DNA from: Aquipseudomonas alcaligenes_A
GTDB taxonomy: Bacteria; Pseudomonadota; Gammaproteobacteria; Pseudomonadales; Pseudomonadaceae
Reading direction: 5' to 3' (one strand)
Assembly (NCBI GenBank): GCA_048595745.1
Contig: CP184361.1
DNA: 64,000 bases
In this document: piece by piece, positions 1-8,274 of the stretch
How the letters are laid out: each line of letters begins with the position of its first letter
How positions within the stretch are numbered: position 1 is the stretch's first letter
Translations under genes and position numbers: made by a program
Notes under the pieces: model-generated
The model's input: only the letters and a program-made list of their open reading frames with translations
Database searches by the model: none
What the model was told of the DNA's origin: nothing

Positions 1-470
1 TGACCAGCGACGCCGCCAACCGCTTCGAGCCCAAACGCGCCCTGACCCGCTATGAGCTGGCCAACGCGCTGCAGATGACCCTGGCCGCCGAGCCGGCGCT
101 GGACAAGCTGCCGAAACTGGCCGACGTGCCCGCCGAGCATCCGCTGCGCGAGCAGATCGAGGTGGTCGTGTCCAATGGTTGGCTGCAGGCCGGCGGGCGC
201 TTCGACGGTGAGCGCGCGGTCAGCCGCGGCGAATGGGCACTGGCCTGCAAGGCATTGGTCGAGCGCTTCCGCCGCGCGCCGCTGCAGCGCCGGGCCAGCC
301 TCAGCGATGTTGGTGGGTTGCCGGCGCCGATGGCCGAGGCGGCCGCCCTGCTGGTTGGCGAAGGCTGGCTCGAAGCCGCCGATGGGCGCTTCGAGCCCGA
401 GCGCCCGCTGACCCGCGAGGAAGCGGCCCACAGTCTGGCGCGCCTGATCGGCCTCGCCCAGTCCACCTGA
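1..470 (+). CDS. SLH-repeat protein, C-terminal part (5' truncated by window edge)
   Basis: The reading frame is open from base 3 to a TGA at 468-470, so only the C-terminus (about 155 residues) is visible. It holds three similar units of about 45-50 residues, each ending in a pattern like 'RFEP-R-LTREEAAHSLARL' (NRFEPKRALTRYELANAL, GGRFDGERAVSRGEWALACKAL, DGRFEPERPLTREEAAHSLARL). This resembles S-layer homology (SLH) repeats. In Gram-positive bacteria SLH repeats bind cell-wall polymers; in a Pseudomonas their role is unclear. The N-terminal domain that would define the function lies outside the window. A GC-rich hairpin without a T-tract follows the stop. Confidence 0.6.
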   Translation, partial: TSDAANRFEPKRALTRYELANALQMTLAAEPALDKLPKLADVPAEHPLREQIEVVVSNGWLQAGGRFDGERAVSRGEWALACKALVERFRRAPLQRRASLSDVGGLPAPMAEAAALLVGEGWLEAADGRFEPERPLTREEAAHSLARLIGLAQST

Positions 471-557
471 GTCATACCGGATTACGCGGAAATCGCCCCG
501 TCACGGCGGGGCGAAACGGGCAGCTCATGCCCGCGCAATGCCCAACGAGAGTGAGCC

Positions 558-881
558 ATGCAACTGAATCACCTGGAGATCTTCGCCCTGGACAAGCTGC
601 TGCAGGACCGCCCGCCGGTGGCTGAGGCCCTGTTCGACGACAGCACTCGCGTGCTGGAGCGGGTCGAGACGCCGGCCGGTTTCTACGCCGTGATCGACCT
701 GCAGCGCGACCTGCGCGATGTCGGCGGGCTGGCCGAGCGGGAGTGGCGTTTCCGCCTGAAGCGGCAGAAAAGCGCGGGTTATTTCGTCTGCTGGCCGGAC
801 GGCGATTCGCGCCTGTGCCTGGAGGCGGTGATCAACAGGGGCGCACGTCCACCGGTGCTGACGCCGGAACTCTTTGTCTGA
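558..881 (+). CDS. hypothetical protein, 107 aa
   Basis: Small soluble protein with no signal peptide or membrane segment and a near-even mix of acidic and basic residues. The ATG is preceded by GAGAGTGA as a plausible ribosome binding site. Codon use is GC-rich like the neighbours, which supports a real gene. I do not recognise a domain. It lies between the SLH-repeat protein and the OprD porin, all on the plus strand, but the 61-base gap to the porin contains a GGGCCG/CGGCCC hairpin, so co-transcription is uncertain. Confidence 0.6.
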   Translation: MQLNHLEIFALDKLLQDRPPVAEALFDDSTRVLERVETPAGFYAVIDLQRDLRDVGGLAEREWRFRLKRQKSAGYFVCWPDGDSRLCLEAVINRGARPPVLTPELFV

Positions 882-942
882 CCGGGCAAAAACCAGAAAG
901 GGCCGCAACGGCCCGCCAACACACCCAAAAACGGAGTAAGGC

Positions 943-2238
943 ATGAACCTTGTGAAACTGAGCTGTCTCGCACTGGCGGTCGCGGCCGCCAGCACCCAGC
1001 TGGCCATGGCCGGGCAGGCCGACGCCAAGGGCTTTATCGAAGACAGTGAGCTGAACCTGCTGAACCGCAACTACTACTTCAACCGCGACTTCAAGAACAA
1101 GCCGGGCAGCCAGAGCTACCGCGAGGAGTGGGCGCATGGCGTGATGGCGGAGTACGCCTCCGGCTTCACCCAGGGCACCGTCGGCTTCGGCGCCGATGCC
1201 TACGGCTACATGGGCATCAAGCTGGACAGCGGCCGTGGCCGTACCGGCACCGGCCTGCTGCCGGTCAGCGACGAAGGTCGTGCCCAGGATGAATACGGCG
1301 AGGCCGGCGGCGCGGCCAAACTGCGCATCTCCGAAACCGTGCTGAAGTATGGCGAGATGCGTACCGAGGCGCCGGTATTCGCCACCTCGCACAGCCGCCT
1401 GCTGCCGGAAACCGCCACCGGCTTCCACGTTGCCAGCGACGAGATCGACGGCCTGGCTCTGGAGGCTGGTCACTTCACTGCCTACAACAATCGCAACTCG
1501 ACCAACAGCGACGACGAGCTGCTGGTCAACTACGGCAGTGGTGAAGCGGGCAAGACCATCGACTTCGCCGGCGGCTGGTACAGCGTCAACGACGACCTCA
1601 GCCTGGGCCTCTATGCCTCGCGCTTCGAGGACACCTGGAACCAGTACTACGGCAACCTCAACTACACCCTCGGCATCAGCGAAGGGCAGAGCCTGAACTT
1701 CGACCTCAACCTGTACCGCACCAGCGATACCGGCGATGCCCTGCAGGGTGACATCGACAACACCACCTACAGCCTGGCGGCCACCTATGGCCTGGGTTCG
1801 CACTCGATCCTGCTGGCCTACCAGCGCGTCAACGGCGACACCCCGTTCGACTACGTGGGTGGCGACTCGATCTTCCTTGCCAACTCCATGCAGTACTCCG
1901 ACTTCAACGCGCCCAACGAGAAGTCCTGGCGCATCGGCTACGGCTATGACTGGGCCGGCCTGGGCATCCCCGGCCTGACCACCAAGGTCACCTACGTCAA
2001 GGGCAGCGACATCGACGGCACCGACGCCGACGTCAATGGTGGCTACGTCGGCTACTACGGCGAAGACGGCGAGCACAGCGAGACCGACATCGACATCAAG
2101 TACGTGGTTCAGGAAGGTCCGGCCAAGGACCTGTCGATCCGCCTGCGTCAGGCCTTCCACTACGCCAACGATGATCAGGGCGAAGGCGATCTGCACGAGT
2201 TCCGCGTGATCGTCGACTACCCGCTGAGCATCCTCTGA
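943..2238 (+). CDS. OprD-family outer-membrane porin
   Basis: 431-residue outer-membrane channel. The first about 23 residues are a Sec signal peptide ending in LAMA, followed by the family opening 'GFIEDSELNLLNRNYYFNRD', the loop 'RTGTGLLP', and the family-typical C-terminus 'VIVDYPLSIL'. OprD-family (Occ) porins are 18-stranded, substrate-selective channels for basic amino acids, peptides or carboxylates. The ATG follows GGAG (start of GGAGTAAGGC). It is probably monocistronic: a strong intrinsic terminator lies at 2353-2377. The subfamily (OccD or OccK) cannot be fixed by eye. Its position beside an amino-acid-binding protein and a cyanophycinase suggests a basic amino acid or dipeptide substrate, which is inference. 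Confidence 0.92.
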   Translation: MNLVKLSCLALAVAAASTQLAMAGQADAKGFIEDSELNLLNRNYYFNRDFKNKPGSQSYREEWAHGVMAEYASGFTQGTVGFGADAYGYMGIKLDSGRGRTGTGLLPVSDEGRAQDEYGEAGGAAKLRISETVLKYGEMRTEAPVFATSHSRLLPETATGFHVASDEIDGLALEAGHFTAYNNRNSTNSDDELLVNYGSGEAGKTIDFAGGWYSVNDDLSLGLYASRFEDTWNQYYGNLNYTLGISEGQSLNFDLNLYRTSDTGDALQGDIDNTTYSLAATYGLGSHSILLAYQRVNGDTPFDYVGGDSIFLANSMQYSDFNAPNEKSWRIGYGYDWAGLGIPGLTTKVTYVKGSDIDGTDADVNGGYVGYYGEDGEHSETDIDIKYVVQEGPAKDLSIRLRQAFHYANDDQGEGDLHEFRVIVDYPLSIL

Positions 2239-2245
2239 CGGCCGC

Positions 2246-2275
2246 CCCACGCCCCGCGTGATCGCTGGGCGTGGG
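2246..2275 (+). other. GC-rich hairpin after the porin gene
   Basis: CCCACGCC (2246-2253) pairs with GGCGTGGG (2268-2275), 8 bp, just after the porin stop codon. There is no T-tract, so it is more likely a 3'-end stabilising hairpin than a terminator. The terminator is the next hairpin downstream. Confidence 0.4.
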
Positions 2276-2352
2276 ACGTTGCCAGGGCGTCGGTGCCCGT
2301 GGGCGCCGACAGCTTTGATTCAAGGTCTGCTACGAATGCTCCTTTGGCCTTG

Positions 2353-2377
2353 AGGCGCCGGCCCGGCGCCTTTTTTT
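2353..2377 (+). terminator. intrinsic terminator after the porin gene
   Basis: AGGCGCCG (2353-2360) pairs with CGGCGCCT (2364-2371) around a three-base loop, followed by seven T residues. It separates the porin transcript from the binding-protein gene that starts 17 bases further on. Confidence 0.85.
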
Positions 2378-2393
2378 CTCACGGGACTGAGCC

Positions 2394-3155
2394 ATGAGAA
2401 TGCCTTACCTGCTGATCGCGATGCTGCTGATGTGCCCGGTTCATGCCGAGCCCCTGCGCATTGCCATGGAAGGACAGTTTCCCCCCTTCGAGGAAGTCGA
2501 CCCGCAGGGCCATCTCAAGGGCTTCAACGTGGATATCGCCCATGCCCTGTGCGCGCAGATGCAGCGCCGTTGCGAACTGCAGCGCTTCGCCTGGGACGAC
2601 CTGATTCCCGCCCTGCAGCAAGGGCGCACCGACCTGATCCTGGCCTCGATGTCGATCACCGAGGAACGCCAGCAGCAGGTCGATTTCACTCGCAAATATG
2701 CCCAGACCCCAGCCTTCTTCTTCGCCCGCGAGGGGGCGATCAACGAGGTGATCGTCACCCCGCGCCGTCTGCGCGGCAAACGTGTGGGCGTGCAGCGCGA
2801 GACCACTTACGACCGCTTTCTCACCGCGCGCTACCAGGCGCATGTGGCGGTCCTGCGCTTCGCCAGTGCCGCCGACACCTACCAGGCCCTGCAGCGCGGC
2901 GACGTCGACCTGGTGCTGGATGACGCCGTGTCCGGCTATTTCGGTTTCCTGCAAACCCCGCGCGGCCAGGGCTTCGAGCGGGTCGGCAATGCCGTCAGCG
3001 CGCCACGCTTCTTCGGCAAGGGCCAGGGCATTGCCGTGCGCAAGGGTGACGACGCCCTGCGCGAGGGCCTCGACCAGGCCCTGCTGGCGATCCTCGACAA
3101 CGGCGTCTATCGCCGCATCGAGCGCCGCTATTTCCAGCGTTTCAGCGTTTATTGA
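2394..3155 (+). CDS. periplasmic amino-acid-binding protein (SBP family 3)
   Basis: 253 residues with a signal peptide (about 1-18, ending VHA-EP). The mature part matches the family-3 solute-binding fold: 'LRIAMEGQFPPFEEVDPQGHLKGFNVDIAHALC', then 'WDDLIPALQQGRTDLILASMSITEERQQQVDFTRKY', the classic ligand-site region of lysine/arginine/ornithine binding proteins. No permease or ATPase gene lies nearby, so it is an orphan binding protein here. The cyanophycinase gene follows 79 bases downstream with no terminator between, so the two may be co-transcribed. Arginine or an arginine-containing dipeptide is a reasonable ligand guess from context only. Confidence 0.88.
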   Translation: MRMPYLLIAMLLMCPVHAEPLRIAMEGQFPPFEEVDPQGHLKGFNVDIAHALCAQMQRRCELQRFAWDDLIPALQQGRTDLILASMSITEERQQQVDFTRKYAQTPAFFFAREGAINEVIVTPRRLRGKRVGVQRETTYDRFLTARYQAHVAVLRFASAADTYQALQRGDVDLVLDDAVSGYFGFLQTPRGQGFERVGNAVSAPRFFGKGQGIAVRKGDDALREGLDQALLAILDNGVYRRIERRYFQRFSVY

Positions 3156-3234
3156 TCCAGCCGTTTTCGCAGTACCCGTTGTACGACATCCACAACAACA
3201 ACGCTGCAGCCGCTGCAGCCACGGAGAACTGAAG

Positions 3235-4497
3235 ATGAAACTGAGCAAGCTGTGTCGCCAGGCCGTTCTGGTCATGGCATTGATCCCCGGTCTGGGGCAT
3301 GCGGCCGGAGCGCTGCTGCTGGTGGGAGGCGGGCTCAAGGACGACAACACCGCGCTGTACCAACGCTTTATCCAACTGGCCGGAGGTAGTGGCCAGGCCA
3401 AGATCGGCGTGATCACCGCTGCCTCGATTCCGGAGAGCCAGGACCCGGATGCCGGCACCGCCAACGCGGCCAACTCCAGGGCCAACGGCCTGTATTACGC
3501 CAACCTGCTGAAGACCTACGGCGCGGCGGACGCGCAGTGGATTCCCATCGACCTGGACAACATCGCCAACAGCAGCAACCCGACCGTGGTCAACCAGATC
3601 AACGGCATGACCGGCTTCTTCTTCGGCGGTGGTGACCAGTCACGCCTGGTGCAGACCCTGCAGACCGGCAGCCGCGCCGACACCCCGGCACTGGCGGCGA
3701 TCCGCGCCAAGTACAACGCGGGCGCCGTATTGGCCGGTACCAGCGCCGGCACCGCGATCATGGTCGACGGGCCGATGGTCACCGGCGGCGAGAGCTACGA
3801 GGCGCTGCGCTACGGGCCCTACACCACGCCCTCCGGCGATGACCTGTCCTATGACCCGCAAGGCGGCTTCGGCTTCTTCAACCACGGTCTGCTCGACACC
3901 CACTTCAGCGAGCGCGGGCGCCAGGGCCGTATCGTGCGCCTGGCCGACTACACCGGCGTGCCCTTCGCCTATGGCGTCGACGAGAACACCGGGCTGCTGG
4001 TCAAGGACAATCCCACACTGGGCCAGGTGGAAATGGAAGTGATCGGCACCGGCGGCGTATTCGTCTTCGACCTGCGCAATGCCGAGCGCGGCACTGGCAG
4101 CAGCTGGGCGCTGTATGACGTGCTGGCCAGCTACCTGACCAGCGGCGACAAGTTCCGCCCGCAGAGCGGCCAGTTCGTCATTGGTGCCGGCAAGACCAGC
4201 CTGCGTGGCCGCGAGCAGTACAGCAGCGCGATGACCGCCACCGGCGACATCTTCAGCAGCCCCAACAACAGTGGTGCCAACGGCCGACGTAAGCCGCGCG
4301 AGTTCGTCATCGTCAGCGCCGACCTGTTCAACAGCCGAGCGACCAGCACCCTGGGCCGCACCTACGAGCGCAACCCGCGTTACCGCGTCGACCTGATCAA
4401 GAGCACTCAGTTCGACAGCCACGGCTACCAGGGCACCATCGCTGGCAAGAGCCTGACCTCCTACCTGCGCCTGCTGACCGACTTCCGTCCCGACTGA
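3235..4497 (+). CDS. cphE: exported cyanophycinase (peptidase family S51)
   Basis: 420 residues. The ATG at 3235 follows GGAG and gives a signal peptide (about 1-22, ending GHA-AG). The mature protein opens with 'LLLVGGGLKDDN' and carries the S51 nucleophile motif 'AGTSAGTAIM', plus 'GFFFGGGDQSRL' and 'DTHFSERGRQGRIVRL', all typical of cyanophycinases, which cut cyanophycin (poly-Asp backbone with Arg side chains) into beta-Asp-Arg dipeptides. Length and signal peptide match the extracellular CphE type described from Pseudomonas rather than the shorter cytosolic cyanobacterial CphB. No cyanophycin synthetase is visible, so it probably attacks external polymer. The gene ends four bases before the convergent sdaA stop. 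The exact symbol is less certain than the family. Confidence 0.88.
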   Translation: MKLSKLCRQAVLVMALIPGLGHAAGALLLVGGGLKDDNTALYQRFIQLAGGSGQAKIGVITAASIPESQDPDAGTANAANSRANGLYYANLLKTYGAADAQWIPIDLDNIANSSNPTVVNQINGMTGFFFGGGDQSRLVQTLQTGSRADTPALAAIRAKYNAGAVLAGTSAGTAIMVDGPMVTGGESYEALRYGPYTTPSGDDLSYDPQGGFGFFNHGLLDTHFSERGRQGRIVRLADYTGVPFAYGVDENTGLLVKDNPTLGQVEMEVIGTGGVFVFDLRNAERGTGSSWALYDVLASYLTSGDKFRPQSGQFVIGAGKTSLRGREQYSSAMTATGDIFSSPNNSGANGRRKPREFVIVSADLFNSRATSTLGRTYERNPRYRVDLIKSTQFDSHGYQGTIAGKSLTSYLRLLTDFRPD

Positions 4498-4501
4498 AGC
4501 C

Positions 4502-5878
4502 TCAGCACTCGATGATGTTGACCGCCAGGCCCCCCCTGGCGGTTTCCTTGTACTTGCTCTTCATGTCCGCGCCGGTATCACGCATGGTGCGGATCACCCG
4601 ATCCAGTGAGATGAAGTGCTGGCCGTCACCGCGCAGGGCCATGCGCGCGGCGTTGATCGCCTTGATCGAGCCCATGGCGTTGCGCTCGATGCACGGCACC
4701 TGGACCAGCCCGCCGACCGGGTCGCAGGTCAGTCCCAGGTTGTGCTCCATGCCGATCTCGGCAGCGTTCTCCACCTGTTGGATGGTTCCACCCAGCACTT
4801 CGCACAGCGCCCCGGCGGCCATCGAACAGGCCACCCCGACCTCGCCCTGGCAGCCGACTTCGGCGCCGGAGATCGAGGCGTTTTCCTTGTACAGGATGCC
4901 GATGGCCGCGGCGGTGAGCAGGAAACGCACCACCCCGTCGTCATTGGCGCCCGGCACGAAGCGCCGGTAGTAGTGCAGCACCGCCGGCACGATGCCGGCC
5001 GCGCCATTGGTAGGCGCGGTGACCACACGGCCGCCACTGGCATTCTCCTCGTTGACCGCCAGGGCGTAGAGGTTGACCCAGTCCATCACCGTCAGCGGGT
5101 CGCGCAGGCTGGCCTCGGGGTTCTGGCTGAGCTGGCGGTGCAGGGCGGCGGCGCGGCGGCGTACCTTGAGGCCGCCGGGCATGGTGCCCTCGTTGCGGCA
5201 GCCTGCGGTGACGCAGTCCTGCATCACCTGCCAGATGTTCAGCAGGCCGGCGCGGGTCTCCGCCTCCGGGCGCCAGGCCGCCTCGTTGGCCAGCATCAGT
5301 TGGCTGATCGACAGGTTGTGCTCGGCGCACAGCGCCAGCAGCTGCCTGGCGGTCTTGAAGGGGTAGGCCAGCTCGGTGCGGTCCTCGACGATGCGGTCGG
5401 CGCCGGCTGCTTCCTCGTCCACCACGAAGCCGCCGCCCACCGAGTAGTACTCGCGGGCGCGGAGCTGCAGGCCGGCGGCGTCGAAGGCGCGAAAGATCAT
5501 GCCGTTGGGGTGGTAGTCCAGGGGCTTCCTGATCAGTGCCAGGTGCTCCTTCTCGACGAAGCGGATGGTCTTCTCGCCGCCCAGTTGCAGCTGGCCGCTG
5601 GCGCGCAGAGCGGCCAGGCGGCTGTCGATGGTGGCGGTATCGACCGTATCCGGCTGCTCGCCTTCCAGGCCCAGCAGCACGGCCTTGTCGCTGCCGTGGC
5701 CCTTGCCGGTGGCGCCGAGCGAACCGTACAGCTCGACCTTGAGGCTGGCGGTGGCTGCCAGCAGCCCCTCGCGCCGCAGGCCGTCGACGAAGCGCGCGGC
5801 GGCGCGCATCGGCCCCACGGTGTGCGAGCTGGAGGGGCCGATGCCGATCTTGAACAGGTCGAAAACGCCGAGGGCCAT
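4502..5878 (-). CDS. sdaA: L-serine ammonia-lyase, iron-sulfur type
   Basis: 458 residues when started at the ATG at 5878, which has AGGAG upstream and gives the family N-terminus 'MALGVFDLFKIGIGPSSSHTVGPMRAA'. Longer upstream extensions of the frame are not convincing. The enzyme deaminates L-serine to pyruvate using a 4Fe-4S cluster. Cysteines fit for cluster binding occur in 'GCQGEVGVACSMAAGALCEV' and 'LTCDPVGGLVQVPC'. Both the beta (N-terminal) and alpha (C-terminal) domains are present in one chain. It converges on the cyanophycinase gene with four bases between stops and no evident terminator, so transcripts may overlap. Confidence 0.95.
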   Translation of the reverse strand: MALGVFDLFKIGIGPSSSHTVGPMRAAARFVDGLRREGLLAATASLKVELYGSLGATGKGHGSDKAVLLGLEGEQPDTVDTATIDSRLAALRASGQLQLGGEKTIRFVEKEHLALIRKPLDYHPNGMIFRAFDAAGLQLRAREYYSVGGGFVVDEEAAGADRIVEDRTELAYPFKTARQLLALCAEHNLSISQLMLANEAAWRPEAETRAGLLNIWQVMQDCVTAGCRNEGTMPGGLKVRRRAAALHRQLSQNPEASLRDPLTVMDWVNLYALAVNEENASGGRVVTAPTNGAAGIVPAVLHYYRRFVPGANDDGVVRFLLTAAAIGILYKENASISGAEVGCQGEVGVACSMAAGALCEVLGGTIQQVENAAEIGMEHNLGLTCDPVGGLVQVPCIERNAMGSIKAINAARMALRGDGQHFISLDRVIRTMRDTGADMKSKYKETARGGLAVNIIEC

Positions 5879-5972
5879 GAAGTACTCCTGTGACTGGATG
5901 GTCACAAGCTTACACCCTAAGCCTGCGGCGATCCGTCGCGGATGCGACCCCGAGTTGCCGAGCTTCGCCGCG

Positions 5973-7007
5973 CTACAGCCCGAACATCTGCCGCGCCTGG
6001 CTCGGCACCAGGCCGGTCCAGCGCTTGAACGAGCGGCGGAAGTTGGTGGTGTCGTTGAACTGCAGGTAGGCGGCGACTTCCTCGTTGCCATAGCCGCGCA
6101 CCTGGTACAGGTACAGGGCGACGTGCTTGCGCGCCTGGTCCAGCTGTTCCTGGAAATGCGTGCCGTGCTTCTGCAGCTTGCGCTTGAGGGTCGAGGCGCT
6201 CATGCCCAGGGCCAGGGCCACACCCTCCAGCTGCAGCTGTTCGCGGATATGCGCCAGCAGGTAGCTGTACAGGCGATCCAGCAGGCCGGCGCGAAAGCCC
6301 AGGGCATCGAGCTGCGCCAGGCCCTGCTGCTGCGCGGCGCGCCCGGCGGTGAGCGCCGCGCCGGGCCAGGGCTGGTGCAGGTACTCGCGTGGCAGGCGCA
6401 TCAGGTCCAGCGGCGCGTCGAAGCGTACCGTCTCGCCCAGGTGTACCCAGTACTGCTCCACGTAGCGCGGCTGGGCGTGGCTGAAGCTGCATTGCCAGGG
6501 CAGGGCCTGGCCGGCCAGCCAGCGGCTCATGGCCACCAGCGCGGTGCACGAGGCTTCCAGCAGGAAGCGCCGCTGGGCGCCGATGCCACAGCTGTCCAGC
6601 CAGTACAGGTACAGGTACTGCTCGTCAAGCAGCAGGCGCGGGCTGAGCAGCGGGCTGAGCAGGGCGCGCTGGTCGGCGAGCACGTCCAGCGCCTGGCGCA
6701 GGTCGGCGGCATGCTGCAGGGCATGGCTGGCCGGGCCGTAGTGTCCCGGCAGCAGGCGCTGGCCGAACAGGAAGCTGCTGTCGTCGGCCTCGAGCAGGCG
6801 CCGCGCGTTGTCGATCAGGCAGAGGAACTGCTGCGGACTCAGGCGCGCCTGGCCGCTGAGGATGTCCTCGTGGAACAGGCCGCTGCCGCGCAGCAGGCGG
6901 TGGCTGTCGATACCGCGCGACAGGGCCAGGTCGAGCAGCACGGCCGGCTGCCAGTGGCCGGGGATGAAGCGGCTGTCGCATTCGTACCAGTCGGTCGGCA
7001 GGGTCAT
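5973..7007 (-). CDS. AraC-family transcriptional regulator
   Basis: 344 residues from the ATG at 7007 (MTLPTDWYEC). The N-terminal two thirds match the arabinose-binding-like domain of the OruR/ArgR-type AraC subgroup. The C-terminal 100 residues hold the two helix-turn-helix units: 'EGVALALGMSASTLKRKLQKHGTHFQEQLDQAR' and 'VAAYLQFNDTTNFRRSFKRWTGLVPSQAR'. It starts 10 bases after the stop of the upstream GGDEF gene on the same strand, so the two form an operon. The signal and target are unknown. The nearest divergent gene is the TonB-dependent receptor, with sdaA downstream. Confidence 0.88.
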   Translation of the reverse strand: MTLPTDWYECDSRFIPGHWQPAVLLDLALSRGIDSHRLLRGSGLFHEDILSGQARLSPQQFLCLIDNARRLLEADDSSFLFGQRLLPGHYGPASHALQHAADLRQALDVLADQRALLSPLLSPRLLLDEQYLYLYWLDSCGIGAQRRFLLEASCTALVAMSRWLAGQALPWQCSFSHAQPRYVEQYWVHLGETVRFDAPLDLMRLPREYLHQPWPGAALTAGRAAQQQGLAQLDALGFRAGLLDRLYSYLLAHIREQLQLEGVALALGMSASTLKRKLQKHGTHFQEQLDQARKHVALYLYQVRGYGNEEVAAYLQFNDTTNFRRSFKRWTGLVPSQARQMFGL

Positions 7008-7017
7008 GGCGGCGGCC

Positions 7018-7935
7018 TCAGGCGCTGTGCGCGTAGGGCGGCTGCTTGGCCTTGGCCAACGCCAGGTTGAGACGTTGCAGCAGGCCATCGGCATCGTCCT
7101 GCAAGGCCATCACGGCGGCCGTGCTGGCCTGCAGCTGCAGGCGCTCGCCATGGGCGCGGGCCTTGTACGCCAGGTGCGCCACGGCCAGGCGCAGCTCCTC
7201 GGCCAGCAGTTGCGCTTCGCGTGCGCCGGTATTGGGTAACAGCACCACGAAACGATCACCGGCCAGGCGGCAGAGCAGGTCGCGGTGGCGCAGGTTGAGC
7301 AGCAGCAGCTGGGTCAGCGCCTGCAGCACGCGGTCGCCCTCGGCGTGGCCATGCAGGCGGTTGATCTGGCTGAAGTCGTCGAGGTCGAGGATCACCAGCG
7401 ACAACGGCTGCTGCTCGGCGCGCGCCTCGGCCAGGCTCTGCTGCAGTTGCCGGCGCAGGTAGTCGGCGGTGTTCAGCGGGGTCAGCTTGTCGAACAGCAG
7501 GTGCTCGCGGAACAGCCGCTCGCGCTTTTCCATCTGCGCGCTGATGGCCAGTTGTTCGCGGTGCCAGTGGTAGATGCCGAGGGTCAGCAGGACCAGGCCG
7601 AGCGGCATGGGCGCCGACTCCAGCCAGTGGTCCCAGCTGATGCTATCCGGCAGCAGGATGAACTCGTCGAGGGCGTCCACCCACCAGGAGAGGAACACCA
7701 GCCCCAGGCCCAGGGCGAGGAAGTTGGTCACCCGCCCGGCGGGCCGGCTCTTCAGTACCAGGCCGAGCCAGACCAGGCAGAGCAGGGCAGAGCCACCTTC
7801 GCCGAGGATGTCCAGCCACACCCAGTCGCCCATCGGCTTGAGGTCGCCGGCGCCCAGGTGCAGCAGCAGGGCGGCATTGGCGGCCAGCAGCAGGGCGGCC
7901 AGTTTCAGGCGATGCAGACCGAACAGGGTGGGCAT
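7018..7935 (-). CDS. membrane protein with degenerate GGDEF domain
   Basis: 305 residues. Four hydrophobic segments lie at about 11-28, 47-63, 70-88 and 110-123, followed by a GGDEF-fold domain from about 145 to the end ('LSLVILDLDDFSQINRLHGHAEGDRVLQALTQLL' is typical). The active-site signature reads AGDRF at 225-229 instead of GG(D/E)EF, and the usual 'D-LTGL-NR' motif reads 'DKLTPLNTADYL'. Both changes suggest loss of diguanylate cyclase activity; a role as c-di-GMP or GTP sensor, or in partner binding, is inference. It is the first gene of a two-gene operon with the AraC regulator. Confidence 0.82.
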   Translation of the reverse strand: MPTLFGLHRLKLAALLLAANAALLLHLGAGDLKPMGDWVWLDILGEGGSALLCLVWLGLVLKSRPAGRVTNFLALGLGLVFLSWWVDALDEFILLPDSISWDHWLESAPMPLGLVLLTLGIYHWHREQLAISAQMEKRERLFREHLLFDKLTPLNTADYLRRQLQQSLAEARAEQQPLSLVILDLDDFSQINRLHGHAEGDRVLQALTQLLLLNLRHRDLLCRLAGDRFVVLLPNTGAREAQLLAEELRLAVAHLAYKARAHGERLQLQASTAAVMALQDDADGLLQRLNLALAKAKQPPYAHSA

Positions 7936-8053
7936 GGTGGGCTCCGCGCAAGAGGTTCGGGCGTCAGCAGAGCAGAGCCATGTGACCGAATGGTTGCAGC
8001 GGGGGAGGTCGAATCGGCTCAGGGCAGATGCCGATTATTTTTCCCGGGCCCAG

Positions 8054-8110
8054 GGTAGGGCGGGTCAAACCCGCGTTGGTGCGGGCTCGCGGGTTTCACC
8101 CGGCCTACCA
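8054..8110. repeat. REP-like palindromic element (GTAGGGCGGGT type)
   Basis: GGTAGGGCGGGTCAAACCCG and its imperfect inverted copy ending CCCGGCCTACC flank a short centre. Related sequence recurs at 17054-17106, and a shorter GTAGCCCGGATGCAATCCGG form at 15036-15057. Such elements are common between Pseudomonas genes. Confidence 0.6.
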
Positions 8111-8184
8111 GGAAGGCCTGCGCCTGGGTCATTTCGGCTCAGATCGGCGGGAAAACCCCGGCAAATCGGGCCTGCGCCGAGACC

Positions 8185-8202
8185 CTGTCACAGAAGCGTC
8201 AT
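8185..8202 (+). promoter_or_regulatory. Pho-box-like PhoB site before TonB receptor
   Basis: CTGTCAC-AGAA-GCGTCAT is two 7-base direct repeats spaced by 4 bases, close to the CTGTCAT-N4-CTGTCAT PhoB consensus. A TAGCTT hexamer at 8213-8218 lies 10 bases downstream, the right place for a -10 box in a PhoB-activated promoter. It stands 73 bases before the receptor start. The downstream phytase and PhoX genes make phosphate control plausible. Confidence 0.6.
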
Positions 8203-8274
8203 CCGCGGCTCCTAGCTTGCGCCCCAGGTCGCCGGGCACTGGTCCGGCCGCAACGCTTATCTGGGGAGATCAGC

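Larger units (their letters stand above)
7936..8274. promoter_or_regulatory. divergent intergenic region (GGDEF operon / TonB receptor)
   Basis: 339 bases without a gene. It must hold the promoter of the GGDEF-AraC operon (minus strand), a REP-like palindrome at 8054-8110 and a Pho-box-like sequence at 8185-8202 in front of the TonB-dependent receptor. Confidence 0.6.
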
